DNA from: Micromonospora zamorensis
GTDB lineage: Bacteria; Actinomycetota; Actinomycetes; Mycobacteriales; Micromonosporaceae
DNA: 64,000 nt
Reading direction: 5' to 3'
Assembly (NCBI RefSeq): GCF_900090275.1
Contig: NZ_LT607755.1
Coordinates: 2,418,001-2,482,000, forward strand
Below the pieces are notes generated by a model. The model searched no databases and was not told the origin of the DNA. It was given only the letters and a program-made list of their open reading frames with translations. Positions 27,361 to 37,612 of the stretch are shown piece after piece (the first letter of the stretch is position 1; each line of letters begins with the position of its first letter). The position numbers were made by a program, and so were the translations under genes.

Positions 27361-28236
27361 ATGACGACAACGCAGACACACACCCTCGCCGTACCCGGCG
27401 TCGACCTGGTCTACGACGTCCGCGGTCCGCTGCCCCCGTCCGGCGGGCACCCCGTGCTGCTCATGATCGGTCAACCGATGACGGCGGAGGGCTTCACCGC
27501 GCTCGCCCCGCACTTCACCGACCGTACCGTCGTCGCCTACGACCCGCGCGGGCTCGGTCGCAGCGTCCGCACGGACGGCCGCATCGACCACACGCCGCAG
27601 CAGCAGGCGGCCGACCTGCACCTGCTGATCGAGGCGCTCGGCGCCGGCCCGGTCGACGTGTTCGCCAGCAGCGGCGGTGCGGTGACGGCACTCGAACTCG
27701 TCGCGACGTACCCGCACGACGTCGTCACGTTGGTGGCGCACGAGCCGCCGATCAACGCGGTGCTCCCCGACGCCAGCGCCGCCGAACGCGCGCGGGCCGG
27801 CTTCTACGAGGCGTACCAGGCGAAGGGCACCGGCGCCGGCATGGCCGCGTTCATCGCGATGACGTCGTGGCAGGGCGAGTTCACCGATGCCTACTTCGCC
27901 CAGCCCACCCCCGACCCGGCGATGTTCGGCATGTCGACCGACGACGACGGCACCCGCGACGACCCGCTGTTGTCGCAGAACTCGTGGGCGATCACCGACT
28001 ACCAGCCCGACGCGGGCCTGCTCACCGCCGCGCCGACCCGGATCGTGATCGCGGTCGGTGAGGAGTCGGCGGGGACGTACACCGCGCGGACGGCCCTCGG
28101 CATGGCGGCCGTCCTCGGCCAGCAGCCCGTGGTGTTCCCGAGTCACCACGGCGGCTTCCTCGGGGGTGAGTTCGGCTACGCGGGCAAGCCCGAGGAGTTC
28201 GCGACACGGTTGCGGGAGGTGCTGGACGCAGGCTGA
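27361..28236 (+). CDS. Alpha/beta hydrolase (291 aa)
   Basis: An alpha/beta-hydrolase fold enzyme, cytoplasmic. YDPRGLGRS follows strand 4. The nucleophile elbow is FASSGGAV, a variant of GxSxG with Ala first. The catalytic His is probably in SHHGGFLGGEF near the end. ATG 27361 begins MTTTQTHTLAVPGVDLVYD. Typical substrates are esters, lactones or epoxides, and none can be assigned. It stands alone between the GNAT and DinB genes. Confidence 0.85.
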   Translation: MTTTQTHTLAVPGVDLVYDVRGPLPPSGGHPVLLMIGQPMTAEGFTALAPHFTDRTVVAYDPRGLGRSVRTDGRIDHTPQQQAADLHLLIEALGAGPVDVFASSGGAVTALELVATYPHDVVTLVAHEPPINAVLPDASAAERARAGFYEAYQAKGTGAGMAAFIAMTSWQGEFTDAYFAQPTPDPAMFGMSTDDDGTRDDPLLSQNSWAITDYQPDAGLLTAAPTRIVIAVGEESAGTYTARTALGMAAVLGQQPVVFPSHHGGFLGGEFGYAGKPEEFATRLREVLDAG

Positions 28237-28245
28237 CCGCCCGAC

Positions 28246-28743
28246 CTATTCGGCCAGGAGCTGCTCACGCAGGATCTCGGCGTGCCCACAGTGCTGGGCC
28301 AGCTCGCGCAGCACGTGCAGGTACACCCAACGCAGCGGCAGCGGGCCGCGCCGGTTGCCGCGGAGCACGTCGTCCAGGCCCAACGACGCCGTCGCGCGGT
28401 GGGAGGCTTCGCACGCCTCGCGGTGTGCTCGCTGGATCGAGGCGATCGTGTCGTCGTCATCGAGGATGAACGACTCGTCCGGCGTCGCGGGAATGCCGAT
28501 CTCGGAGCGGGGCCGGCAGGTGACGGCCTCGTCGAACCAGACCTTCTCCACGAACGTGGCGTGCTTCACGAGACCCAGGAGCGTGGTCCGGGACGGCACC
28601 AACGACCGGCGCGCCTGCTCCTCGGTCATCCCGTCCAGGCAGCCGTTGAGCGCCCGGCGGTGCTCGTCGATGAACGCCTCGATCTGCGCCTGCGCCGGCT
28701 GGTCGATGACATCGTGAGCGAACGTCCCCGGAAAAGAAGTCAC
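28246..28743 (-). CDS. DinB/DUF664 family protein
   Basis: A 165-aa four-helix-bundle protein of the DinB superfamily, members of which are mycothiol- or bacillithiol-dependent transferases. LVKHATFVEKVWFDEAV provides the first metal His and LRWVYLHVLRELAQHCGHAEILRE the other two (quoted in part; residues 133-156). The reaction is unknown. A related gene lies at 42040. It converges with the alpha/beta hydrolase gene. Confidence 0.88.
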   Translation of the reverse strand: MTSFPGTFAHDVIDQPAQAQIEAFIDEHRRALNGCLDGMTEEQARRSLVPSRTTLLGLVKHATFVEKVWFDEAVTCRPRSEIGIPATPDESFILDDDDTIASIQRAHREACEASHRATASLGLDDVLRGNRRGPLPLRWVYLHVLRELAQHCGHAEILREQLLAE

Positions 28744-28789
28744 CCGCGAAGCATTCCAAGGTCATGGTCGAGACGCAAACACCAGCCGC

Positions 28790-29230
28790 TCAGCCGAACG
28801 AGGTGAGCGCGCCGCGCTCGTCGAAGCGGGCCGTGCCCGCCCAGGCGATCTCCCAGCGGTTGCCCTCCGGGTCCGCGATGTAACCGGAGCGCCCACCCCA
28901 GGACCGATCGGTCGGCGCCGCCACCACCGTAGCGCCCGCCTCGACGGCCGCGGCGAAAGCCGCGTCGACCTCCTCACGGCTGTCGACGTTGCAGGCCAGG
29001 GTGACGCCCGACCAGCCACCGGCCGGGGCGGGCACGCCCGGCGCCGCCTCGGCGGCCAGCTCCGACAGCGGGTAGAGCGCGAACAGGACACCACCGAGCA
29101 GGAAGGCCGACCAACCGTTATCGCTGGCCGGCAGCTCAGGCCACCCCAGTGACCGGTAGAACGACCGCAACGCCGCGATGTCGCGTGCTCCCACTGTGAC
29201 CACGGACAGTCGGGAGGGGACAGTGCTCAT
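28790..29230 (-). CDS. VOC-family (glyoxalase-like) protein
   Basis: A 146-aa vicinal-oxygen-chelate protein. VVTVGARDIAALRSFYRSLGW opens the first beta-alpha-beta-beta-beta unit and SGYIADPEGNRWEIAW closes the second with the usual metal-ligand Glu. Such proteins include glyoxalases, dioxygenases and resistance proteins, and this one cannot be assigned. ATG 29230 begins MSTVPSRLSV. It is followed on the same strand by nothing until the DinB gene. Confidence 0.88.
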   Translation of the reverse strand: MSTVPSRLSVVTVGARDIAALRSFYRSLGWPELPASDNGWSAFLLGGVLFALYPLSELAAEAAPGVPAPAGGWSGVTLACNVDSREEVDAAFAAAVEAGATVVAAPTDRSWGGRSGYIADPEGNRWEIAWAGTARFDERGALTSFG

Positions 29231-29276
29231 CAGCTGATCCTGCCCGAGGCGTACGCCACGCGCCACGCGTCGTCGT

Positions 29277-30077
29277 TCAGTCGCGGCCGGCGAAGTGGTC
29301 GGCAAGCACTGGCGCCAGCACCTCGTCCGACACGCCGTGCCACTCGCCGGGCAGGGTGCGGTGCCGACCGGCGGGCAACGTCTCGGCCACCCCCTGCGCC
29401 CAGCCTCGCAACCGTGCGTCGCTCTGCTCACTGTCGAGCACCAACGTCGGGATCGTAAGTGTGGTCAGCGCCTGGGCCGGCAGGGCCGCGAGCAGGGTGA
29501 GGTCGTAGACCAGAGTGTGCGCCAGAGCCTCCATGGCCGACCAGCCCGGCCCGTCGCGCATACCGTCGATCACCTCCGCCGGCACTCCGATGCTGCGCTG
29601 GAAATGCAGCACCGCATCGCCCCGCCGGCCGGCGGTTACCAGCCTGGTGATGTCCCCGGCCAGGTCCGGCTCGTCGGGCGACTGCTCGTCCTGCTCGAAC
29701 GGCGGCTCCAACACGGCCAGTCGAGTGACCGGCAGGCCCCCGGCCACGGCGAGCAGCGCCAGCACCGCGCCGGAGGAGAAACCGTACAGGGCGGCAGACC
29801 CGCCGGCCGCGTCGTCGATCAGAGCCTGCAGATCCTCGACCTCCCGCTGCGGCGCGTACGGCACTGTGTCGGTGCTCTGCCCCCGGCCCCGCCGGTCATA
29901 GGTCAGCACGGTGAACTCCTCACCCAGGTGTGCCGCCAGTGACCTCATCGGACCCATCTCGCGGAACGCGCCCGCCGCGTCCACCAGGATCACCGTGGGG
30001 CCGGAGCCGCTGCGCTCGTACGCGATGGTGGTGCCGTCCGCCGAGCGGACCGTGCCGGTCGTCGCGGCCTCGCCCAC
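29277..30077 (-). CDS. Alpha/beta hydrolase (266 aa)
   Basis: An alpha/beta-hydrolase fold enzyme. TYDRRGRGQST follows strand 4, the nucleophile elbow is YGFSSGAVLAL, and GEWHGV near the C terminus supplies the His. GTG 30077 has GAGGAGG at good spacing, which decides the start over longer frames. It lies on the same strand as the VOC gene (46 bases downstream) and may form an operon with it. The substrate is unknown. Confidence 0.87.
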   Translation of the reverse strand: MGEAATTGTVRSADGTTIAYERSGSGPTVILVDAAGAFREMGPMRSLAAHLGEEFTVLTYDRRGRGQSTDTVPYAPQREVEDLQALIDDAAGGSAALYGFSSGAVLALLAVAGGLPVTRLAVLEPPFEQDEQSPDEPDLAGDITRLVTAGRRGDAVLHFQRSIGVPAEVIDGMRDGPGWSAMEALAHTLVYDLTLLAALPAQALTTLTIPTLVLDSEQSDARLRGWAQGVAETLPAGRHRTLPGEWHGVSDEVLAPVLADHFAGRD

Positions 30078-30142
30078 GGCCCCTCCTCGTGTCGATGACG
30101 GTGGCCCCACCGTAGGCGATGGGTCCGACGTCGACAGCCCGT

Positions 30143-30925
30143 TCAACCGAGACTGACGCTGACCGACTCGCCCGGCTCGGTGCCCGCGCGGGCGACGACC
30201 TCGCCCTGCGGCGTCCACACCCCCGACCGTCCGGCCGCCTCGGTGTAACCACCGCCGGTCGAACCGGCGAAACTCGCCACCGCCACCCAGACCCGGTGGG
30301 CGGTGGCGATCCGGTGCGCCCGCTGGTCCGTCACGGCGGCGTCGCGCGCCGACTCCAGGACACCCGCCGCGTAGACGTCGATCCCGAGCGCTGCGGTCCG
30401 CTCCGCGTGGGCGGCGACCCCGGTGTCCTTGCAGATCGCCAACCCCACCCGCCAACCGTCCACATCGAACACGACCGGCGCATCGCCCGGCCGGAACCGG
30501 CGGGCCTCCGCGTCCCCCAGCCACATCTTCCGGTACGCCACCGTCACACCGGCCCCGGTCACCGCCAGCACCGCGATGTGATCACCCGCGACCGGTGCAC
30601 CGGCCAGGGCCAGCGCGCCCACCTCGCCGCACGCCTCGACCAATGGCGCCAACCGCGGGTCATCGGACGACACGACCGGGGCGTCCAACTCGTACCCGGT
30701 CAGCGACAGCTCCGGAAAGACCACCACCCGGGCACCCGCCGCACGGACCGCGGCGGCGTGCGCCCGCGCGTTCGCCGCGACATCCAGGGGTACGCACAGC
30801 GGCTGCGCCACCGCGAGCCGTAGCGGGGTGCGGGTTTCCGCACCCCCGCCGGTGGGGTCCACTCGCGCGGCCGGGCGGTCAGCCTCATGGTCGGCTCTCA
30901 GGATCACTTCGTAACGTGGGCGCAT
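30143..30925 (-). CDS. Carbon-nitrogen hydrolase (nitrilase superfamily)
   Basis: A 260-aa nitrilase-fold amidase. The Glu-Lys-Cys triad is visible: VVFPELSLTGYE, VTVAYRKMWLG and LAICKDTGVA. It likely cleaves an amide or nitrile in the cytoplasm. Its ATG at 30925 overlaps the divergent dedA start (GCATGA), leaving no room for separate promoters. A GTG at 30862 is a plausible shorter start, since the fold begins at about RLAVAQP. The substrate is unknown. Confidence 0.85.
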   Translation of the reverse strand: MRPRYEVILRADHEADRPAARVDPTGGGAETRTPLRLAVAQPLCVPLDVAANARAHAAAVRAAGARVVVFPELSLTGYELDAPVVSSDDPRLAPLVEACGEVGALALAGAPVAGDHIAVLAVTGAGVTVAYRKMWLGDAEARRFRPGDAPVVFDVDGWRVGLAICKDTGVAAHAERTAALGIDVYAAGVLESARDAAVTDQRAHRIATAHRVWVAVASFAGSTGGGYTEAAGRSGVWTPQGEVVARAGTEPGESVSVSLG

Positions 30926-31844
30926 GATTCGAACGTCCCACGCCGTGCTCGCCACCGGAACCCCCACCGCTGCGGCCGAACCACCCCAGGATGGGATGGT
31001 CGGCTACGTCAGTGACCTGGTGGAACGACTCGGTGGGCCGGGTGCCGGCCTGGCGGTGGCGCTGGAGAACCTGTTTCCGCCGATCCCCAGCGAGGTGATC
31101 CTGCCGCTGGCCGGGTTCGTCGCCGCACAGGGGCGGATCAGCCTGATCGGTGCGATCTTCTGGACCACACTGGGCTCGGTGGTGGGCGCGCTGGCGCTCT
31201 ACCTGATCGGGGCGTCGCTGGGCCGGGACCGGATGCGCGCCATCGTGGCCCGACTGCCGCTGGTGAAGCTCACCGACGTGGACCGGACCGAGGCGTGGTT
31301 CCTCCGGCACGGCGTGAAGGCGGTCTTCTTCGGCCGCATGATCCCGATCTTCCGGAGTCTGATCTCCATCCCGGCCGGCGTTGAACGGATGCCCGTCGCC
31401 ACGTTCCTGCTCTACACCACGCTGGGCAGCCTGATCTGGAACACGACCTTCGTGCTCGCCGGCTACCTGCTCGGCGACAACTGGCATCTCGTCGAGGGGT
31501 ACGTCGGCATACTCCAGAACGTCGTGATCGTGGCCTGCGTGGCGGGCCTGGCCTGGTTCGTCGGGTCGCGCGTGCTGCGGGCACGGCGCGCTGCCCGTAA
31601 CCCCGAATCGGATGACCTCGACTCGGGCCGGTCATCGGGTGTGCCCGGTGGGGTCGGTTCCGGTGGTGGCTTTGGTTCTGATGGCGGGTCCGGTTCCGGT
31701 GGCGGCTTCGGTTCCGTTGGTGGTTACGGGGCCGATGGTGGGTTTGGCGTGGATCGTGGGGTTGGGGCTGGCGGTGGTGTGCCGGATCCGGGTGGTCGCG
31801 GCACGCTCTACCGCAGCGGTTCGTGGGGCTCCGACCAGCGGTAG
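30924..31844 (+). CDS. DedA-family membrane protein with Gly-rich tail
   Basis: DedA proteins are membrane transporters or flippases linked to lipid recycling and envelope stress. The core (about 25-215) shows ENLFPPIPSEVILPLAGF, the FFGRMIPIFRSLISIPAG motif with its conserved Arg, and several membrane helices. The C terminus is unusual: about 80 residues of SGGGFGS-type Gly/Ser repeats. ATG 30924 is used; ATG 30996, after an odd leader, is an alternative. It is divergent from the nitrilase gene. Confidence 0.88.
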   Translation: MIRTSHAVLATGTPTAAAEPPQDGMVGYVSDLVERLGGPGAGLAVALENLFPPIPSEVILPLAGFVAAQGRISLIGAIFWTTLGSVVGALALYLIGASLGRDRMRAIVARLPLVKLTDVDRTEAWFLRHGVKAVFFGRMIPIFRSLISIPAGVERMPVATFLLYTTLGSLIWNTTFVLAGYLLGDNWHLVEGYVGILQNVVIVACVAGLAWFVGSRVLRARRAARNPESDDLDSGRSSGVPGGVGSGGGFGSDGGSGSGGGFGSVGGYGADGGFGVDRGVGAGGGVPDPGGRGTLYRSGSWGSDQR

Positions 31845-32014
31845 GGCCGGTTTCGCTTGCGTCGGTTGCGATTCTGGTCTTTCCAGAACGTCTGCCTCGA
31901 ACGGTTCCGCTGCCGGCGACGGTGACCTTCCGGCCCGGACTGGTCCCGTGACTCAACGGCCCGATTGGGGTGATTGTCCGATCCGGGCGGCCCTGGCACT
32001 GACGCCCTTGGACT

Positions 32015-32091
32015 TGATCGACTCGGTTTTCGTGAAGTCGGGGCATCCAGAAGCCTCGGATGCCCCGACTTCCTTGAAGCCGAGTCGATCA
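32015..32091. repeat. GATCGACTC-type palindromic element, copy 3
   Basis: Arms TGATCGACTC (32015-32024) and GAGTCGATCA (32082-32091). Inner parts GAAGTCGGGGCATCC and GGATGCCCCGACTTC are also complementary, so the whole 77-bp element can fold into one long hairpin. It is downstream of dedA and may end its transcript. A short direct repeat (GGGGTGGTTCGTGACCGCC, twice) follows at about 32100-32136. Confidence 0.78.
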
Positions 32092-32208
32092 TGCCCGGCC
32101 GGGGTGGTTCGTGACCGCCGGGGTGGTTCGTGACCGCCGGGGTGGGGCTTTGGGTGATTTGCCGGATCCGGAGGCTCCGTGGGCTGTGACCGGCTGCACC
32201 CGTCGGTC

Positions 32209-32234
32209 GGAATGATGGCCGGGGCGGGGTCGTT
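32209..32234 (+). promoter_or_regulatory. SigR/ECF-like promoter 1 (GGAAT-N18-GTT)
   Basis: GGAAT (32209-32213), exactly 18 bases, GTT (32232-32234). This matches the SigR-type (SigH/SigE-like) consensus of actinomycetes. It is the most distal of three such motifs ahead of the secreted protein at 32662. Confidence 0.5.
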
Positions 32235-32307
32235 ACACACTCTGACGATCGCAGGACCACCGCCTCACCGCCCCGCCCACCGGGTGCCGTCGGATGGCCC
32301 GGCCTGC

Positions 32308-32333
32308 GGAATGACCCCGGGCCCCCGGTCGTT
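32308..32333 (+). promoter_or_regulatory. SigR/ECF-like promoter 2 (GGAAT-N18-GTT)
   Basis: GGAAT (32308-32312), 18 bases, GTT (32331-32333). The spacer is nearly identical to that of promoter 3 and contains a GGG/CCC palindrome. It lies about 330 bases before the secreted-protein start. Confidence 0.55.
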
Positions 32334-32400
32334 GCAGTCCCCACGAGCGACCACCCCGCCACCGCTTTACACGAGCCGGTGTCGGCGGGTGGGCCCACCG

Positions 32401-32426
32401 GGAATGACCCCCGACCCCCGGTCGTT
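32401..32426 (+). promoter_or_regulatory. SigR/ECF-like promoter 3 (GGAAT-N18-GTT)
   Basis: GGAAT (32401-32405), 18 bases, GTT (32424-32426). It is the promoter closest to the gene at 32662 and would give a leader of roughly 230 bases. Confidence 0.55.
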
Positions 32427-32661
32427 AGACATGGACCCGGCGCCACAAGCCCGCGCTTGTCACCGCCGACCCCGGCGCCCGAGCCCTCCGACTCGCAGGC
32501 CGCCGACCCGGCCCCCACAAGCCCCCCGCTTAACTGGTGCCGATCTCCCCGAAGACTTTTCCCCTTTGTTTGATGCAGCGCCGGACGAGGTGCTCACACC
32601 CTGCGCCACCGTCTTCCCCGAGCGGTGTGCGGGTGTTCCTACCCCCGAAGGAGCTACCCCC
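32427..32661 (+). other. Long untranslated leader of the secreted lysozyme-fold gene
   Basis: About 235 bases between the nearest promoter-like motif and the start codon show no credible reading frame. They are C-rich, with an AT-rich island (CTTTTCCCCTTTGTTTGATG) near 32560. I could not match it to a known riboswitch. An AAGGAG ribosome-binding site ends it. Confidence 0.4.
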
Positions 32662-33222
32662 ATGAACACGATCTTCCGTAAGAGCATGTTGTCTGTTGCT
32701 GGTCTCGCGTTCGCCGGTGGTGTCTTCGCCGGCCCGATCGCCGCCCATGCCAACCCCGTGGATGGCAAGCCGGTCGCGGTGGCGGTGCAGTCGGCCGCCC
32801 CGAAGCCCCAGGGCGAGCAGTCCCACATCACCCTCAACGACGAGCAGACCGCGAACGTCAAGGCGATCATCGCCGCGACGAAGAAGGCCGGCCTGCCTGA
32901 GCGCGCCGCGGTCATCTCGATCGCGACGAGCCTGCAGGAGTCGAAGCTGGAGAACCTGGGCCACCTCGGCGACGCCAATGACCATGACTCGCTGGGCCTG
33001 TTCCAGCAGCGCCCGACCAGTGGTTGGGGTACGCCGGAGCAGATCACCGACCCGGCCTACTCGACGACCGCGTTCCTCAAGGGCCTCAAGCAGGTTGACG
33101 GGTGGCAGGACATGGCGCTGACCGACGCCGCGCAGACCGTGCAGGTCTCCGCCTACCCGGATGCCTACGCCCAGTGGGAACAGCAGGCCACCGACCTCGT
33201 CGCCCAGTACTGGAACAGCTGA
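32662..33222 (+). CDS. Secreted lysozyme-fold (transglycosylase-like) protein
   Basis: A 186-aa exported protein. The Sec signal peptide is MNTIFRKSMLSVAGLAFAGG with cleavage near AHAN. The mature domain has LQESKLENLGHLGDAND, SLGLFQQRPTSGWG and YSTTAFLKGL, matching lysozyme-like transglycosylase-fold proteins found alone or fused to peptidases in actinomycetes. The Glu in LQESK is the likely acid. ATG 32662 has AAGGAG. It probably trims peptidoglycan. Three tandem ECF-type promoters upstream suggest stress-inducible expression. Confidence 0.82.
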   Translation: MNTIFRKSMLSVAGLAFAGGVFAGPIAAHANPVDGKPVAVAVQSAAPKPQGEQSHITLNDEQTANVKAIIAATKKAGLPERAAVISIATSLQESKLENLGHLGDANDHDSLGLFQQRPTSGWGTPEQITDPAYSTTAFLKGLKQVDGWQDMALTDAAQTVQVSAYPDAYAQWEQQATDLVAQYWNS

Positions 33223-33250
33223 CCCACCAACACGAACACTGAACGACCCG

Positions 33251-33289
33251 CCGCTGGCCGGCACCCCCACCCGGGGTGCCGGCCAGCGG
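33251..33289 (+). terminator. Strong hairpin terminator
   Basis: Perfect 17-bp arms (33251-33267, CCGCTGGCCGGCACCCC; 33273-33289) with loop CACCC, followed by a T-containing tract. It lies 28 bases after the stop of the secreted lysozyme-fold gene. Confidence 0.85.
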
Positions 33290-33344
33290 CATTTCCGTTT
33301 CCGTGCGGCAGGCGCACGGGCTGGTCGCTGCGGGGATGGCGTGC

Positions 33345-33409
33345 CGCCCGGGAGATCTTGGACAGTTTCCGTTAGCGCAGAACGGAAAGTGTCCAAGATC
33401 TCCCGGGCG
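33345..33409. repeat. 29-bp inverted repeat (long palindrome)
   Basis: Arms of 29 bp at 33345-33373 and 33381-33409 differ at one base and flank a 7-base loop. The left arm starts CGCCCGGGAGATCTTGGACA. The size and AT-rich core are like the 4002-4061 palindrome. It follows an existing terminator, so it is not needed for termination and is better seen as a dispersed palindromic element. Confidence 0.75.
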
Positions 33410-33669
33410 CGGCCGACGCGCGGCTCGGTGGTGGGTGGATGGTCGTTGGCGTGCGGCGGTCGGCGGTGCAACTCGACGGCGGTGCGATTCGGCGCCGGCG
33501 GTACGGCCGGCGGTGCGGTAAGCCCACGTGGCTGGCGGGGCGGCGAGCCGTCGCGGTGGGCAGTCGCCGGCCAGCGGGGACGGCGGACAGCCGGGCGGTG
33601 CATCGGACGGGCGGGTGCGGTCAGGTGGGGGAACAACGTGGGGGCCGAGCCGGTTGTGGTCAGTGTCGG
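33410..33669. other. Gap without recognisable gene
   Basis: GC-rich DNA with several overlapping frames but no ribosome-binding site with a family-like protein, and no clear hairpin. I see nothing functional in it. Confidence 0.5.
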
Positions 33670-33696
33670 TGTGACTCAGTGTCCCCGGGCCTCACC

Positions 33697-33812
33697 TAAT
33701 ATGCCTTCGCGGAATACCGTTCGGCTGGAGCCGCGTCGCGCCACTCGCCGAGAGGCGACCTGCACACCGACACCAGCGCCGCCCCCGAGCCCACAAGCCC
33801 GGGGGCGGCGCT
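33697..33812 (+). ncRNA. Candidate small RNA with terminator
   Basis: A clean -10-like TAATAT (33697-33702) in GC-rich DNA is followed by about 70 non-coding bases. These end in a strong hairpin with 13-bp arms AGCGCCGCCCCCG (33775-33787) and its complement (33800-33812). A second hairpin can form from CTCGCCGAGAGGCGA. No gene lies between promoter and hairpin, which suggests a transcript of about 105 bases. It matches no RNA family I can name. Confidence 0.35.
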
Positions 33813-33853
33813 GTCTGTGCCCATGGATGAGGCAGTGGCGGCACAATGCTCGG

Positions 33854-34273
33854 ATGACCGAGCCGCAGCCATGGTCCGAGCAGCCGGGCGTACTCGTACT
33901 CCCCAGCGGGGCGACGGTGCGCGGGCGCCGCATCGGTGCGGTGACCTCGCCCGCCGACTTCGCCCTGCTGTTGGCGTCTGGTCCGGAGCCGACCTGGCCG
34001 CACCGGAAGATCCGGTGGCCCGATTTCTGGGTACCGCTCGATCGGGCGGACGCCCTCGATGCCCTACGGGTGGCGCTGCGGCGGGCGCACGACGGTGAGC
34101 GCGTCGAGGTGGCCTGTCGGGGTGGGGTGGGGCGCACCGGAACGGCGTTGGCCGCGCTGGCGATCCTCGACGGCCTGCCTGCCGACCGGGCGGTGCCGTG
34201 GGTCCGGGCGGGCTACCACCCGAAGGCGGTGGAGACGCCCTGGCAGCGACGCTGGCTGCGCCGCGTGACCTGA
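33854..34273 (+). CDS. Protein-tyrosine-phosphatase-like protein
   Basis: A 139-aa small phosphatase-fold protein. The P-loop is VACRGGVGRTGTALA, the Cys-x5-Arg signature of tyrosine/dual-specificity phosphatases (His replaced by Ala before Cys). WPDFWVPLDRADALDAL precedes it, and GYHPKAVETPWQRRWL is the C-terminal tail common to actinomycete homologues. Cytoplasmic. ATG 33854 begins MTEPQPWSEQPGV. It is isolated, with the UvrA-like gene converging on it. The target is unknown. Confidence 0.82.
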   Translation: MTEPQPWSEQPGVLVLPSGATVRGRRIGAVTSPADFALLLASGPEPTWPHRKIRWPDFWVPLDRADALDALRVALRRAHDGERVEVACRGGVGRTGTALAALAILDGLPADRAVPWVRAGYHPKAVETPWQRRWLRRVT

Positions 34274-34387
34274 CCGCCGCGGCCATCGGCCGACGCGTGG
34301 CCGACCACCGCCCGCCCGACCACCCGGCCCTCGACCGCCGCAGCCGCGCCGCCCAGCGCAGGCTCCGCTGACCGTCGGGTCGCGCGC

Positions 34388-36664
<2,277 letters not shown>

Positions 36665-36724
36665 GCGAACCCTTCACAGAGTCGTGGCGGGACTCTTTCC
36701 CCCGCGATGCTGGCGGGTTCTATT

Positions 36725-36799
36725 GTCTCATTCATCACCACGTAGAGACTTTTGCCGGAATTCGAGCGCTCGCGTCAGCAGCACGTCCCGGAAAGTCTC
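36725..36799. promoter_or_regulatory. GTCTC/GAGAC dyads in uvrA-like/merR divergent promoter
   Basis: The gap holds GTCTC (36725-36729), GAGACTTT (36745-36752) and AAAGTCTC (36792-36799), so two overlapping inverted-repeat pairs (spacing 15 and 39). Such paired arms are plausible sites for the adjacent MerR-type protein and could control both genes. Confidence 0.5.
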
Positions 36800-36830
36800 A
36801 AATCACGTCGTAAGCGGTAGGGTGACTCGC

Positions 36831-37598
36831 GTGGACGGCACCCGGGAGAGTCGGCTGCGCGCCGTCGACCTGGCGGCCACCGTGGGGATCTCGGTGCAGC
36901 AGGTGCGCAACTACGTCGAGTCGGGGGTGCTGCCGCCGGCGGGGCGCACCGCGAGCGGCTACCGGATCTTCACGACCGAGCACGCCCGGGCGCTCACCGT
37001 GGCGCGGCGGTTGGCCGAGGGGCACGGCTGGAGTCGTACCCAGGAGATCATGTCGGCGGTGCACGGGGGTGACCTGCCGGCCGCCCTCGCGGCGCTCGAC
37101 GGCGGTCACGCCGAACTGGACCGCGAACGCGCCGAGATCCGCCGGGTGCTCGGCGCGTTCGAGACCGTGCTGGCCAGCCCACCGGCGGCCCGGCCCGCAC
37201 CACGCCGCGCCGCCCGCATCGGCGAGGTCGCCGCCCTGGTCGGCGTCCGGACCTCGCAGCTACGGCTGTGGGAGCAGCGCGGGCTGCTGCGGCCGCGCCG
37301 CACCCCGGGCACCAACTACCGGGTGTACGACGAGGCCGAGCTGCGTGCCGCGCAGGTCATCGCGTTGCTGCGCCGAGGTGCGTACCCGTTCGAGATCATC
37401 GAGGCGGTGCTGGGGGAGTTGCGGACCACCGGGAGCCCGCAGCGGGTCCGCGCGGAGCTTGCCCGCCGCGAGCAGGAGCTGCACGCGCGCAGTCTGCGCC
37501 GGCTGCGGGGCAGTGCCGGCCTGGACGACTACCTGCGCGCTCGCGAGGAGGCGGGCCGACCGACCGCGGCAACCCGTCCCGCCGGAGGATCTTGTTGA
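36831..37598 (+). CDS. MerR-type regulator with two DNA-binding domains
   Basis: A 255-aa protein with two MerR helix-turn-helix domains in tandem. The first, RAVDLAATVGISVQQVRNY then ESGVLPPAGRTASGYRIF, spans about 8-75. The second, RIGEVAALVGVRTSQLRLW then EQRGLLRPRRTPGTNYRVY, spans about 128-195. MerR proteins normally carry one per subunit and dimerise through a coiled coil. There is a short helical end but no metal-binding Cys. It is divergent from the UvrA-like ATPase and abuts a DD-carboxypeptidase gene. Confidence 0.85.
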   Translation: MDGTRESRLRAVDLAATVGISVQQVRNYVESGVLPPAGRTASGYRIFTTEHARALTVARRLAEGHGWSRTQEIMSAVHGGDLPAALAALDGGHAELDRERAEIRRVLGAFETVLASPPAARPAPRRAARIGEVAALVGVRTSQLRLWEQRGLLRPRRTPGTNYRVYDEAELRAAQVIALLRRGAYPFEIIEAVLGELRTTGSPQRVRAELARREQELHARSLRRLRGSAGLDDYLRAREEAGRPTAATRPAGGSC

Positions 37599-37612
37599 CT
37601 AGGGTCGGGCAC

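Noticed and set aside
31612..32133. Rightward open frame across the end of dedA and the downstream palindrome
   Set aside because: It is a frame shadow of the dedA Gly-rich tail and runs through a palindromic repeat; no start signal or family likeness.
32179..32661. In-frame upstream extension of the secreted lysozyme-fold protein
   Set aside because: It is Pro/Arg-rich, crosses three promoter-like motifs, and the true signal peptide and AAGGAG site begin at 32662.
32427..32661. c-di-AMP (ydaO-type) riboswitch before a wall hydrolase
   Set aside because: Such riboswitches precede many actinomycete wall hydrolases, but I could not find the conserved ydaO core sequences here.
33410..33696. 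Possible gene between the 29-bp palindrome and the sRNA candidate
   Set aside because: Several frames are open on both strands, as expected for GC-rich DNA, but none has a credible start or recognisable protein.
33697..33812. 6C-type actinobacterial small RNA
   Set aside because: The hairpin loops lack the runs of six or more C residues that define 6C RNA.
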